A stretch of DNA of 64,000 nucleotides from M3007 sp041736625 (GTDB lineage: Bacteria > Bacteroidota > Bacteroidia > Chitinophagales > Saprospiraceae), in NCBI GenBank assembly GCA_041736625.1, contig JBGSTG010000137.1, positions 52,799 to 116,798 on the forward strand, read 5' to 3'. Numbering within the stretch: the stretch's first letter is position 1; each line of letters opens with the position of its first letter. The notes beneath the pieces are model-generated. The model was not told the DNA's origin. It was given only the letters and a program-made list of their open reading frames with translations, and made no database searches. Both the position numbers and the translations under genes were made by a program. Positions 25,242 through 34,706 of the stretch are shown piece by piece.

Positions 25242-28100
25242 TTATTCGCCAAAGATTTCTTCCAGCGTTAGTTCCCGCACTTTGCCGATGGTCTTCAAAA
25301 ACGCAAAATCCACCCGCTCCCGATCACCCAACACCAGCCACGTGTAATGGCGTCCTTTGATGTGCCGGGCCTGGTAATCGACCAGGGCATCGGATGTGGC
25401 TTGCTGTAAAAACCGGTATTTGTCTTCTCGCAAGTCATGCTGGTAACCGCGTTCGCGCACGCTGCGCCAGTTCCAGTACAAGTCGGCCCGGTTAATTCGG
25501 GAAGCGGCGATTTGTTTGAGCACGCTTTGGCGGGCGAACGACATCTGCGATGGTGATACCGGCATATTTTCCAGTATGGACTGGAAAGCGTTTACGGCCT
25601 CGCGAAGCTTGTCGGGCTGGGTGCCTACGTAGGCCCGCATAAAATGCGCTCTGTTTTTGCGGTCGGGCACGCCGGAATAGGCGTAGGCCGAGTAGGCAAG
25701 CGCTTTGGACTCCCGGATTTCCTGAAACACAATCGATGAAAGGCCGAAACCAAAGTACTGATTATACCAGTCGGACAGGATGTACTCGTTCAGGTCAAAT
25801 TTCGGAGTACCCTTGGAGAGCAGCATCAATTCGACCTGCACCATGGGGAAATGCACGAACAACACGCGGTCTTGCCGCACGCCCCTTTCCGGAAATCGAC
25901 GGGGCGGAATAGGCGGCAGCGGTTTGCCCGGTTGAGGCGCATATTTTTTCAAAGGTGCTGCCGCCGCCCGCGCACCCAGGGGACCGGTGTAGAACAACTC
26001 GTGGCGATACGCCAACAGGCCGCGCAGCAGTCCGGTAAGCTCCTCTGCTGTGCGTTTTTTCAGTTCTTCTTTAGTCAGGCGGTTGGTAAACGGCGACACC
26101 GGGCCGTAGTGTGCAAAGTTGAGCATCCCCTTTTGCAGAATGGCCTTTTTGTCTTTTTTGTCGTTTTCCCGGCGTTGCAAGATGTCGGCCACCAGATTGT
26201 CCAACGCTTCAGTGTTGGGCCTGGCATGTGCCATGAGGTGGAAGAGCAACTCAATGCCTTCGGCGTACGACTTGCTTAATCCACTGATTGTCAGATAAAA
26301 ATACTCGTTGTGGCAGCTGGCAGAAAATTGCACGCCCAGGCGAAAAAAGGCCTGCTGCATTTCGGCAGCTGTGTATTGATCGGTACCCAGGAAGTTGAGG
26401 TACTGGGCGGCAATGCTCAAGCGGGGGTCGCTGTTTTTACCCATATCGAAGGTAAAGAACAGGCGGAAAAGCCCGCTTTCTTTGTCCTGCACTACCTTCA
26501 GTCGTTGCCCGGGCCTCAACGAAGCATGCTGAAATGCCTTTTTGAAATCCACGAATTGCGGCTCAATATCGGGCATAGCTTCTGCCAAAAAATCGCGGGC
26601 GAAGACCGAGTTGTCCTGCCGGTTCACCTCCACGGGCGTGATTTCGGGTTTATCCACCTTCATCACATTGGAATCGGGGCCGTGGTGTTTGTACACCGCT
26701 ACGTAATTGTCGGTGCGCAGGTGCTCGGTGGCAAATCGCATCACCGTTTCGGCTGTTACCTGTTCCAGCATTTTCCAGCGTTCGACCACCTGTTTCCAGT
26801 CCAGCCCGAGCACAAACGCGCTCGTGATCGTACCAGCGCGTCCTTCGTTTTTTTCGAAGGCCTTCATTTCTCCGAGCTTTAAGTCATTTACGACGGCCTC
26901 CGGCAGCCAGGCTTCGAACCGGCCTTCGCGCAGGTGAGCGACTTGCTGGAGCAGCAGGGTCTCCAGTTGCTCCAGGGTTTGGCCTTCGCGGGGTTTGGCG
27001 TGCAGCACCAGGCTACTGTAGTCTTCGTAGGTACGGTGGTATGCGTAAGCCTCCAGCACTTGCTGGTTTTGGGTGAGGTTGATGTCGAACAGGCCTGCCT
27101 GGTCGTTGTACAACGTGCCTGAAAGCAGCGGGAGCAGACGCGCTTCCGGCGACGCGGCGCCCGGGAATCGCCAGGCCAGCTCCACCCAGGAGGCCTCGTT
27201 GCCGTACACCTCGCGTTGCACACGGGCGGTCATGGGCGGCTGCAGGGCTACCTGAAACTTCGGGATGGGCTTGGTCGGAAAGTGGCCAAAATATTTGTTG
27301 GCCAACTGCAGTGCCTCCTGGGGGTCAAAATCGCCGCAAAGGATCATGGCCATGTTATTCGGCACATAGTACGTGTCGAAAAACCGGTAAATATTGGTCT
27401 GTGAAGGGTTCTTCAGGTCTTCGCCGCGGCCCAACGTGGTCTGGGTGCCGTAGGGGTGGGTGGGGGTGAGCACTTCCTGCTGGGTTTTCATGACCTTGCG
27501 GAAGTCGCGATCCTGGCTGATGTTGTACTCTTCAAACACCGTTTCCAATTCGGTATGAAACAGGCGTAGCACCGGGCGGCGGAACCGCTCGCTCTCCAGT
27601 TGGAACCAGCGCTCCAGCTCGTTGGCGGGGATGTCGTTGAGGTACACCGTTTGCTCCACCCACGTGTAGGCGTTGGTGCCCTTGGCGCCCATGGCGCTCA
27701 CCAACTTGTCGTATTCATTGGCGGCGGCATAACGCGCGGCTTCTGACGACAAGCTGTCGATCTCCGCATACAAGGCTCTTTTCTTCGCCGGATCCAGCTC
27801 GGCCCGGTGTTGCTCAAAAAGTTGCTCAATGCGGTCGAGCAATGCTTTTTCTTTTTCCCAGTCCAGCGTGCCCATGCGGTCGGTCCCTTTGAACATCATG
27901 TGCTCGAAGTAGTGGGCGAGACCGGTCGTTTCGGCGGGGTCGTGCTTGGAACCTACCCGCACGGCGATCTCCGTGTACACACGAGGCTGTTCTTTATTGA
28001 CGGAGAAAAAAAGGCGCAATCCGTTCGGCAAAGTATATTGCAAAACGTGAATGGGATCGTGCGGTACGGTGTGGAACAACGAATGGGCGGCTGCGTTCAT
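25242..28100 (-). CDS. M16 family metallopeptidase (pitrilysin-like)
   Basis: A 952-residue zinc peptidase with the inverted zinc motif HYFEH (His63, Glu66, His67). The downstream zinc Glu is probably in the LETVFEEYN helix. The protein contains the four homologous half-domains of a full-length insulinase/pitrilysin, with the second, inactive half at about residues 520-950. There is no signal peptide, so a cytoplasmic peptide-degrading role is more likely than secretion. It is convergent with hemL, 7 bp away, and upstream of it on the same strand lies lysA (87 bp gap). Confidence 0.9.
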   Translation of the reverse strand: MNAAAHSLFHTVPHDPIHVLQYTLPNGLRLFFSVNKEQPRVYTEIAVRVGSKHDPAETTGLAHYFEHMMFKGTDRMGTLDWEKEKALLDRIEQLFEQHRAELDPAKKRALYAEIDSLSSEAARYAAANEYDKLVSAMGAKGTNAYTWVEQTVYLNDIPANELERWFQLESERFRRPVLRLFHTELETVFEEYNISQDRDFRKVMKTQQEVLTPTHPYGTQTTLGRGEDLKNPSQTNIYRFFDTYYVPNNMAMILCGDFDPQEALQLANKYFGHFPTKPIPKFQVALQPPMTARVQREVYGNEASWVELAWRFPGAASPEARLLPLLSGTLYNDQAGLFDINLTQNQQVLEAYAYHRTYEDYSSLVLHAKPREGQTLEQLETLLLQQVAHLREGRFEAWLPEAVVNDLKLGEMKAFEKNEGRAGTITSAFVLGLDWKQVVERWKMLEQVTAETVMRFATEHLRTDNYVAVYKHHGPDSNVMKVDKPEITPVEVNRQDNSVFARDFLAEAMPDIEPQFVDFKKAFQHASLRPGQRLKVVQDKESGLFRLFFTFDMGKNSDPRLSIAAQYLNFLGTDQYTAAEMQQAFFRLGVQFSASCHNEYFYLTISGLSKSYAEGIELLFHLMAHARPNTEALDNLVADILQRRENDKKDKKAILQKGMLNFAHYGPVSPFTNRLTKEELKKRTAEELTGLLRGLLAYRHELFYTGPLGARAAAAPLKKYAPQPGKPLPPIPPRRFPERGVRQDRVLFVHFPMVQVELMLLSKGTPKFDLNEYILSDWYNQYFGFGLSSIVFQEIRESKALAYSAYAYSGVPDRKNRAHFMRAYVGTQPDKLREAVNAFQSILENMPVSPSQMSFARQSVLKQIAASRINRADLYWNWRSVRERGYQHDLREDKYRFLQQATSDALVDYQARHIKGRHYTWLVLGDRERVDFAFLKTIGKVRELTLEEIFGE

Positions 28101-28187
28101 AGAGCGAAAGGATGATCAGGGGGAACAATGGAATACTTGGAAAATGTCAGCATCAGAATAAGAACAGGTAGCTTCATGCCTCTTCGG

Positions 28188-29426
28188 TTACACGGTAACA
28201 GGCAAGGGCAGTTGGGTACGGATCAGGTCTTCAATGGTTTCGCGGCGGCGGATAAGATGGGCCTGGCCCTGGTAAACGAGCACTTCGGCGGGGCGCGGGC
28301 GCGAATTGTAGTTCGAGCTCATCATCCAGCCGTAGGCGCCTGCGTTGTAAAAACACAGGATGTCGCCTTCCACCACTTCTGCGATCCGGCGGTCGGAGCC
28401 GAAGGTGTCCGTCTCGCAGATGTTGCCCACCACCGTATAGATGCGCGGTTTGAACTGGGGCTCGGTGACGTTGACGATCTTGTGATACGAACCGTAAAAC
28501 ATCGGACGGATGAGATGGTTGAATCCGGTGTTCAGGCCGACAAAAACGGTGGAGGTGGTTTGCTTGACCAGTGTGCACTGCGCAAACAGGTAGCCGGCTT
28601 CGCTCACCAGAAATTTTCCGGGTTCGAACATGAGGGTAAGCTCCCGACCGTAGTCGGCGGTGAATGCGGCGAAGCGTTCGCTGAGTTTTTCCCCCAGTTC
28701 TTCTACGTCTGTTTCGATGTCTTCGGTTTTGTAAGGCACCTTAAAGCCGCTGCCCAAGTCGATATATTTTAGTTCGGGGAACTTGGCGGCGGCCTCAAAG
28801 AGGATTTCTGCGCCGCGGATGAACACGTCCACATCCAGGATGTCCGACCCGGTGTGCATGTGCAGCCCTTCGACGCGCAGGCCCTGGCTTTCCACCACGC
28901 GCACGGCGTGTGGCAGCTGGTGGATGCTGATGCCGAATTTGGAGTCGATATGGCCCACGCTGATTTTCTCGTTGCCGCCAGCCATCAGGTGCGGGTTGAT
29001 GCGCAGGCAAACGGGCACGTCTTTGTGGTGCAAACCCCAGTTTTCCAGCATGGGGATGGCGTCGATGTTGATCATCACCCCCAGACGCGCCGCCGCCTCG
29101 TACTCGGCCATAGCGGCGAAGTTGGGCGTAAACAGGATGTCCCCCGGCGGGAAACCGGCCATGATACCGAGTTTGACCTCTTCGATGGACACACAGTCCA
29201 GCCCCGCGCCCCACTCCCTGAACATCCGCATGACCGACAAGTTGGTCAGCGCTTTGCATGCGTAATGGATGCGCACATTCGGGTACGTGAATGCGCCGGT
29301 GATGCGCCGGTACTGGCGTTCCATCACCCCGGCGTCGTACACATAAAGCGGGGTACCGTACTCGCGGCACAGCGCCAGCGGGTCGAGCCCCCCTTCAAAT
29401 TGATATTTTCCGTTGACTAAATCCAT
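28188..29426 (-). CDS. lysA: Diaminopimelate decarboxylase
   Basis: A 412-residue fold III PLP decarboxylase. Lys58 in HYACKALTN binds PLP; HMHTGSDI, GGGF-equivalent DLGSGFKVPY, EPGKFLV and GAYGWMMSSNYNSRPRP (substrate and PLP contacts) follow. It makes L-lysine from meso-diaminopimelate. Start ATG 29426 (MDLVNGKYQ) gives the normal family length; the frame is open further upstream but would overlap the divergent sigma factor gene. Confidence 0.92.
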   Translation of the reverse strand: MDLVNGKYQFEGGLDPLALCREYGTPLYVYDAGVMERQYRRITGAFTYPNVRIHYACKALTNLSVMRMFREWGAGLDCVSIEEVKLGIMAGFPPGDILFTPNFAAMAEYEAAARLGVMINIDAIPMLENWGLHHKDVPVCLRINPHLMAGGNEKISVGHIDSKFGISIHQLPHAVRVVESQGLRVEGLHMHTGSDILDVDVFIRGAEILFEAAAKFPELKYIDLGSGFKVPYKTEDIETDVEELGEKLSERFAAFTADYGRELTLMFEPGKFLVSEAGYLFAQCTLVKQTTSTVFVGLNTGFNHLIRPMFYGSYHKIVNVTEPQFKPRIYTVVGNICETDTFGSDRRIAEVVEGDILCFYNAGAYGWMMSSNYNSRPRPAEVLVYQGQAHLIRRRETIEDLIRTQLPLPVTV

Positions 29427-29521
29427 AGAACCGGCAAATTTCGGGAAAAAACAACAGGCGTGTACGCCAAAAATGTCTGTTTTTTGCATCTGGGAAAAAA
29501 GACAACCCGCAAAAGCGTTTC

Positions 29522-30061
29522 GTGGAAGAACAAGCACTGCTGTCCCGTTTACTGGAAGAAGACCGACTGGCCCAAAAATGGCTCTATGAACGGTATTCGC
29601 CCCTGTTTTTTTCCGTATGCCGGCGCTACCTCAGCAGTCGCGAAGACGCAGAGGAGGCGCTGGTCAGCGGTTTTTACAAGATTTTTTCCCAGATCGACGC
29701 TTACCAAAACACCGGAAGCTTCGAAGGCTGGATGCGCCGCATTATGGTCAACGAGGCGCTTATGATGCTGCGCAAACGCCGCAACCTGGTATTTCCAGGC
29801 GACGACCGGGCCTACCCCGAAACGCGCGACGACTTCAGCATCGACGCCGAACTGTCGGCCCGAGAAATACTGTCCTTACTCGAAGAACTGCCCCCCGGCT
29901 ACCGCACCGTGTTCAACCTGTACGTCATGGAGGGCTACAAACACCAGGAAATTGCCGATTTGCTGGGCATCAGCATCAACACCAGTAAATCGCAGCTAAT
30001 TTTGGCCAAAGAAAAACTCAGAAAACTGTTGCTCAACAAAGGCATCGGCCGGGAAACCTGA
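29522..30061 (+). CDS. ECF-type RNA polymerase sigma factor
   Basis: A 179-residue sigma-70 family protein with region 2 (residues 8-75, RYSPLFFSVCRRYLSSREDAEEALV) and region 4 (about 115-175, LEELPPGYRTVFNLYVMEGYKHQEIADLL). It lacks regions 1 and 3, as expected for ECF factors. Translation probably starts at GTG 29522. A 73-residue membrane protein gene follows after 10 bp and could be its anti-sigma partner. Its regulon cannot be read from the sequence. Confidence 0.9.
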   Translation: MEEQALLSRLLEEDRLAQKWLYERYSPLFFSVCRRYLSSREDAEEALVSGFYKIFSQIDAYQNTGSFEGWMRRIMVNEALMMLRKRRNLVFPGDDRAYPETRDDFSIDAELSAREILSLLEELPPGYRTVFNLYVMEGYKHQEIADLLGISINTSKSQLILAKEKLRKLLLNKGIGRET

Positions 30062-30071
30062 TTCAACAATT

Positions 30072-30293
30072 ATGGATCCATTCGATATATTCAAACAACA
30101 GGAGTCCAAACTGCACGAGAAACCACCGGAGCAGGTCTGGAAAAAGCTGGAAAAGCGCCTTGAGCAGCACCGCCGACGGCGGCCCCGCAGGGGTTTGCGC
30201 AAACCGGAGCTGCAGCTCGGTGCGGTGGCCCTGGCGCTGTTGCTGATTTTGTTTGCGGCGGTGGTGGTGTGGTGGTTTGTGCGGAATGGTTGA
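30072..30293 (+). CDS. Small single-pass membrane protein, possible anti-sigma factor
   Basis: A 73-residue protein: a charged cytoplasmic segment (residues 1-46, rich in Lys/Arg/Glu, predicted helical, with PPEQVWKKLEKRL) and one membrane helix (about 49-69, VALALLLILFAAVVVWWF). It follows the ECF sigma gene by 10 bp, the usual place for an anti-sigma factor. The short N-terminal helix could bind the sigma factor, but it lacks a recognisable zinc-binding anti-sigma domain. Function is inferred from position only. Confidence 0.6.
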   Translation: MDPFDIFKQQESKLHEKPPEQVWKKLEKRLEQHRRRRPRRGLRKPELQLGAVALALLLILFAAVVVWWFVRNG

Positions 30294-30387
30294 TTTTCCA
30301 GACGTGCGAGCTGTCGGGATGTAACCTTGGTGCGATAGTTCCAACAATCCTTATCTTGCGCCAAATTTTTCAGCCAAACCCATCTAC

Positions 30388-32634
30388 ATGGCAAAATCCG
30401 GCAAACGCCCCCAAACGCCGAAACAGCGGAGTATACCTGCCCAATCGCCCGCATCCAAGCCGGCGGAAGCCTCGAAAAAAAATATCCACTCTTCGCCCAT
30501 CGATTACCTGGCGCGGCCGGCAGTGACCAGTGCGCACGACCCGTTATTGTTCAACGTGTTCTGGGTGGTGGCCGCCCTCGGGCTGGGCTTTATGCTCCTG
30601 CTCTCCCTGGGCTCCGGCATCAATGCCGACGATAAATTCCAGGTGGACTACTCCGAAAAGCTCGTCAGCTACTACGCCACCGGCGGACGCGACACCACGG
30701 CGCTAAACATACCCGAAGGCAACATGCACCTCTACGGCGGCTTTTTCGAAGTGATCAGCGGCGCCGCCAACCACGCGCTGGGGCTCAAACCCGAGCACCT
30801 CAAATACCACCAGTTGCGCCACGCTTTCAGCGCCATGCTGGGCTGGGCCGCCATCGTTTGCGCCGCCCTGTTCGCCCGCCTGATCGCGGGCTGGCAAGCG
30901 GGCATACTGACCCTGCTGATCATGTTGTTCTCTCCCCGCTTTGTCGGTGATTCGATGATGAACCCCAAAGACATCCCCTTTGCTGCGGGGTACATGATGG
31001 CCATTTACAACATGGCGCGTCTGCTCGACGACATGCCGCGGCCCCGGTGGTGGAACATTATCGGACTGGTTGCCGGGCTGGGCATCGCCCTTGCCCTTCG
31101 GGCCGGCGGTTTGTTGCCCTTTGCCATGCTGTTTTTGTTCGCCGGTCTGCATTTTATAATGAAAAACGGCCTGCTCTCTGCCTTTTCCAACACCAAACTG
31201 CTGGGTCGCTACGCCCTGGTCATCCTGGGTACGGCCTTTGCGGGTTATGTGTTTGCCCTGGCCTTCTGGCCCTACGCCATGCAGGCGCCGCTGAAAAACC
31301 CGTTTATAGCCTTGTCCAAATTCGCCGAGCTGGAGGTCAAAATCCGCGTGCTGTTCGGCGGCGAGAACGTGATGTCGGACAAAACACCGTGGCATTACCC
31401 CATTAGCTGGATAGCCAACACCATTCCGCTGGCCGCCCTGGCGGGTTTTGCCGGCGCCATGGTGCTGCTGCCCCGGTTGTACAAAAAATACAACCCCCTG
31501 TGGATCACCCTCGCGCTGTTCGCCGCGATTTTTCCGGTGTTTTACGTCATTTACAAGGATTCGGTGATTCACGACGGTTGGCGACACCTCACCTTCGCCT
31601 ACCCCACCCTGGCGGTGCTCGCCGCATTGTTTTGGCATGAAATAGTCCAGGGGTTCAGCGGCAAAAAAGCCCTTCAATACGCCACTTACGGCGCTTTTGC
31701 CCTGCTGATGGCCGACGCTGCCGCGTTTATCATTGCCCATCCGAAATACCCGTACGTGTACTTCAACCCGGTGGCCGGCGGCGTAAAGGGCGCTTATGGC
31801 CAATACGAAACCGATTACTGGGGCGTGAGCGTACGCCAGGGACTGGAGTGGCTGGAAAAGGAAAAAGTCATTTACCCCGGCATGAGCGACACGGTGACCA
31901 TCGCCACCAACATGTATTACTCTGCCAAACAACTGGCGGCCAAATACGGCGACCACGTGGTGGTCAAATACCTCAAGTGGGAAAAACGCTGCGACCTGCC
32001 CTGGGACTACGCCCTATACCCCACCCGATTCATCGACGGCGCCACCCTGCAAAAAGGCCTGTGGCCTCCCGACAACGCGGTGCACACCGTCAAAGCCGGC
32101 GGTGCGCCCATCCTGGCCGTGCTCAAAAACAGCAACTACGCTTGCAACGAGGGCATGGAAGCCTCCAAAAGGGGCGATATGCCGGCCGCCGTCGCCGCCT
32201 TTGAGCGCGCCACCCAAACGGTGCCCGACGACGACATCGCCTGGGTAAACCTCGCACAAGCCTACCTGAACAACAACCAGCTCGAAGAAGGCAGGGCCGC
32301 TGCGGAAAAAGCGCTGGAGATCAGTCCGGACGACGCCCAGGCCGGCAACCTGCTCGGGCTCTACTGGCTCAACAAAGGCGACGCCAACCAGGCCAAACAG
32401 CAATTCGAGGCCTCCATCAAACGCGAGTCCAACAACCCCGCCGCCTGGTATTACCTGGCCCTTATCGCCCGCAGCGGGGGCGACAACCAAACGGCGCTCA
32501 ACAACCTCAACAAGGCCATACAAATGGCCCCCAATTTCAAACCGGCCTACGAAATGGCCGCACAGATCTTTGAAGCCACCGGAAATACCGGCGCCGCCCA
32601 ACAATACCGCGCGGCCATGCAGCAGATCCGATAA
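30388..32634 (+). CDS. Polytopic membrane protein (glycosyltransferase-39-like) with C-terminal TPR domain
   Basis: A 748-residue protein. After a basic N-terminus (1-50), residues 55-450 contain about ten hydrophobic segments, with ADDKFQVDYSEKL in the first periplasmic loop and RFVGDSMMNPKDIPFA between helices. This layout resembles PMT/ArnT-like (GT39) glycosyltransferases with an acidic motif in the first loop. Residues 590-745 are four to five TPR units (AWVNLAQAYLNNNQLEEGR and similar). It may transfer sugars from lipid-linked donors to surface proteins. The methyltransferase gene starts 5 bp downstream, probably in one operon. Confidence 0.7.
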   Translation: MAKSGKRPQTPKQRSIPAQSPASKPAEASKKNIHSSPIDYLARPAVTSAHDPLLFNVFWVVAALGLGFMLLLSLGSGINADDKFQVDYSEKLVSYYATGGRDTTALNIPEGNMHLYGGFFEVISGAANHALGLKPEHLKYHQLRHAFSAMLGWAAIVCAALFARLIAGWQAGILTLLIMLFSPRFVGDSMMNPKDIPFAAGYMMAIYNMARLLDDMPRPRWWNIIGLVAGLGIALALRAGGLLPFAMLFLFAGLHFIMKNGLLSAFSNTKLLGRYALVILGTAFAGYVFALAFWPYAMQAPLKNPFIALSKFAELEVKIRVLFGGENVMSDKTPWHYPISWIANTIPLAALAGFAGAMVLLPRLYKKYNPLWITLALFAAIFPVFYVIYKDSVIHDGWRHLTFAYPTLAVLAALFWHEIVQGFSGKKALQYATYGAFALLMADAAAFIIAHPKYPYVYFNPVAGGVKGAYGQYETDYWGVSVRQGLEWLEKEKVIYPGMSDTVTIATNMYYSAKQLAAKYGDHVVVKYLKWEKRCDLPWDYALYPTRFIDGATLQKGLWPPDNAVHTVKAGGAPILAVLKNSNYACNEGMEASKRGDMPAAVAAFERATQTVPDDDIAWVNLAQAYLNNNQLEEGRAAAEKALEISPDDAQAGNLLGLYWLNKGDANQAKQQFEASIKRESNNPAAWYYLALIARSGGDNQTALNNLNKAIQMAPNFKPAYEMAAQIFEATGNTGAAQQYRAAMQQIR

Positions 32635-32639
32635 TCGCT

Positions 32640-33470
32640 ATGAATTTCAAACACCTCTTTCCCACTTTCCGAAACCGGTACCGCTTCGTCCGCGAACAGG
32701 TGAACCGCTTGTCCAAACAACACACCTTCGACCAGGCCCTCAACCTGGGCACCGGCGAAGGCGACTACGACCGCATGCTGGCCGGCTATTGCCGGGAACT
32801 CATCGGCTGCGACGTAAACGAAGACGACCTGGCGCACGCGCGCTCCGTGAACCAGGGCGTGATGAACCTCCGCTATGAGGTCAACGACGCGCTAAACCTG
32901 AGCTATGCGAACGACAGTTTCGACCTCGTTGTTTCCTGCGAGGTGATCGAACACGTCGGCAAACCCGAACGCATGCTGGCGGAAATATTCCGCGTGCTTA
33001 AACCGGGCGGATACGCCGTGCTGACCTTTCCGAGCCGGGAGTTCCCGTTCACCTACGACCCCGTCAACCGCGTCGGTCACTGGCTTCACCAGCCCGGCCG
33101 ACCGGAATACCTGATCCACCAGGGTGCCTATGCCTTTGGGCACGACTACCTCATCCCCGCCGTGCCGTTCAAACGATGGGCGACGGACCTGGGCTTCGAA
33201 ATCCACGCCTTCCACCCCCTGAGCGGCTACCTGGTCGGCCTCCTGGAGATGTACTGGACGGGCCTCGCGCAGCGCCTTTTCAAAAAGAATGCGCGCAACC
33301 TGGATGCCGACGGGCGAAATAAAGTAGTGCTTCGGCCCGGTACGGCCGAAGCACCTGCCCTGGCCGCCGTAACCGATGCCGTGCTGTTCGTCGACCGCGA
33401 ATTGTTCACCGGAAAAAAATTCTCCGTCGGGAAGGGCGTGGTGCTCCATAAACTCAATCAGAATAATTGA
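32640..33470 (+). CDS. Class I SAM-dependent methyltransferase
   Basis: A 276-residue Methyltransf_11 protein. Motif I reads LNLGTGEGDYDRML with GCDVNEDDLAHA, followed by NDSFDLVVSCEVIEHV and LAEIFRVLKPGGYAVLTFP. The C-terminal 100 residues are not recognised and may select the substrate. The gene is 5 bp after the TPR membrane protein, so it may act on the same surface glycan or lipid. No particular substrate is indicated. Confidence 0.85.
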   Translation: MNFKHLFPTFRNRYRFVREQVNRLSKQHTFDQALNLGTGEGDYDRMLAGYCRELIGCDVNEDDLAHARSVNQGVMNLRYEVNDALNLSYANDSFDLVVSCEVIEHVGKPERMLAEIFRVLKPGGYAVLTFPSREFPFTYDPVNRVGHWLHQPGRPEYLIHQGAYAFGHDYLIPAVPFKRWATDLGFEIHAFHPLSGYLVGLLEMYWTGLAQRLFKKNARNLDADGRNKVVLRPGTAEAPALAAVTDAVLFVDRELFTGKKFSVGKGVVLHKLNQNN

Positions 33471-33743
33471 CGGTATTTTTAAGTTTTTAAAAATATTTAT
33501 TCTATTTTTCAAAAAAAACTTTCATTTTTTTCTGAAACAAATGAAAAAAATAAAGATATGACCAAATGCGACATGTTTTTGTTTTTTTAAAATTTGTACA
33601 CAGTGTAAATAAATCACACTGATTTTTATTGTGGGATCAAGCCGGATTTCAAAAAATAATAACGAAATACTAAACCAGTTTTAACTATTGGCGTTTAACG
33701 TTTGCTGGGATTTTCCAGTAAAACATTAAACATTCTTTCTTGC
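33471..33743. other. 273-bp AT-rich region between the methyltransferase and proteorhodopsin genes
   Basis: No gene is seen. The region is much more AT-rich than its surroundings. CAGTGT (33601-33606) and ACACTG (33616-33621) form a small hairpin followed by ATTTTTATT, possibly a weak terminator. A TTTAACGTTTG stretch about 45 bases before the rhodopsin start resembles a -7 box with one extra base. Confidence 0.4.
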
Positions 33744-34493
33744 ATGAAAGCGCTGTTATTCTCCCCCCTTTTTCTGGCCGCCAACCTGGCGCCGAACGAT
33801 TACATCGGTTTCACCTTTTTCATCGGTTACATGGCCATGTTTGCGGCTTCCGTATTTTTCTTCATGGAGCGCAGCCAGGTAGACGGCAAGTGGAGAACCT
33901 CTTTGCTGATCTCCGGGTTGATCACCATGATCGCTGCCGTGCACTACTTTTACATGCGGGGCGTTTGGCTGGACACCCAAACGTCGCCCACGCAGTTCCG
34001 GTACATCGACTGGATTCTGACGGTGCCGCTCATGTGCGTGGAATTTTACCTGATTCTGAAGGCATTTGGCGCCAAAATTGGTCTGCTGTGGAAGATGATT
34101 GGTTACTCCATGCTGATGCTCGTGGCGGGCTATCTGGGAGAAACGGCGTTCCGCAACAACAGTGTGTTGTGGGGCATCATCTCTACGGCAGGCTACGTAG
34201 GCATTTTGTATGAGGTATGGCTGGGCTCTGCCCGCAAGCTGGCCAACAACTCGAACGACCCGAACCTGCAAAAGGCATTTAGCGCACTGGCCTGGTTCGT
34301 CCTCGTAGGCTGGGCCATCTATCCCATCGGGTACATGGCCATCGAAACCGACGGCTGGCTGCGCAACGTGATCGCCGTGCAAAACCTGGACCTCATCTAC
34401 AACATCGGCGATGCGGTCAATAAAATCGGATTCGGTCTGGTGATCTACGGCCTCGCCGTTAATGCTACCGCTTCCGCCAAGGCGTCCGCATAA
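33744..34493 (+). CDS. Proteorhodopsin, light-driven proton pump
   Basis: A 249-residue seven-helix microbial rhodopsin. Helix C reads FRYIDWILTVPLMCVEFYL: proton acceptor Asp89, Thr93 and donor Glu100 give the DTE pattern of outward proton pumps. Met97 sits at the spectral tuning site (position 105 in the reference proteorhodopsin), a residue found in green-absorbing Bacteroidota pumps. His67 matches the conserved His that pairs with the acceptor. Helix G holds the retinal Schiff-base Lys227 and Asp223 (NIGDAVNKIGFG). ATG 33744 is chosen because it starts the leader MKALLFSPLFLAANLA. No retinal or carotenoid synthesis gene is present in the window. A strong terminator follows. Confidence 0.95.
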   Translation: MKALLFSPLFLAANLAPNDYIGFTFFIGYMAMFAASVFFFMERSQVDGKWRTSLLISGLITMIAAVHYFYMRGVWLDTQTSPTQFRYIDWILTVPLMCVEFYLILKAFGAKIGLLWKMIGYSMLMLVAGYLGETAFRNNSVLWGIISTAGYVGILYEVWLGSARKLANNSNDPNLQKAFSALAWFVLVGWAIYPIGYMAIETDGWLRNVIAVQNLDLIYNIGDAVNKIGFGLVIYGLAVNATASAKASA

Positions 34494-34539
34494 CAAACCG
34501 GACATGCGGGCGCAAGCTGCATGACTTTTTTCGGCCCAC

Positions 34540-34597
34540 GGCCGGCAATGTTATCCTGCGGGTTTTTCCACCCCGGCTAAGCATTGCCGGCCTTTTT
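34540..34597 (+). terminator. Rho-independent terminator after proteorhodopsin
   Basis: GGCCGGCAATG (34540-34550) pairs perfectly with CATTGCCGGCC (34582-34592) and is followed by TTTTT. The 31-base loop is long, but the stem is 11 bp and GC-rich. Confidence 0.8.
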
Positions 34598-34671
34598 GTT
34601 CCGATCAGGCCCGGGAAAAAATTGAAGCCGGCAAATCTTCCGACAACAGGTTAATTCCTCCTGTTTGGTTT

Positions 34672-34679
34672 TACCTTTG
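34672..34679 (+). promoter_or_regulatory. -7 element (TACCTTTG) of the carboxylase gene
   Basis: TACCTTTG ends 27 bases before the ATG at 34707 and lies inside the longer open frame, supporting the later start. Confidence 0.6.
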
Positions 34680-34706
34680 TGTGACCTATTTCTAACGCGA
34701 TACTCC

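Noticed and set aside
25242..28100. Double-length M16 peptidase considered as a fusion of two genes
   Set aside because: Full-length pitrilysins naturally contain an active and an inactive half.
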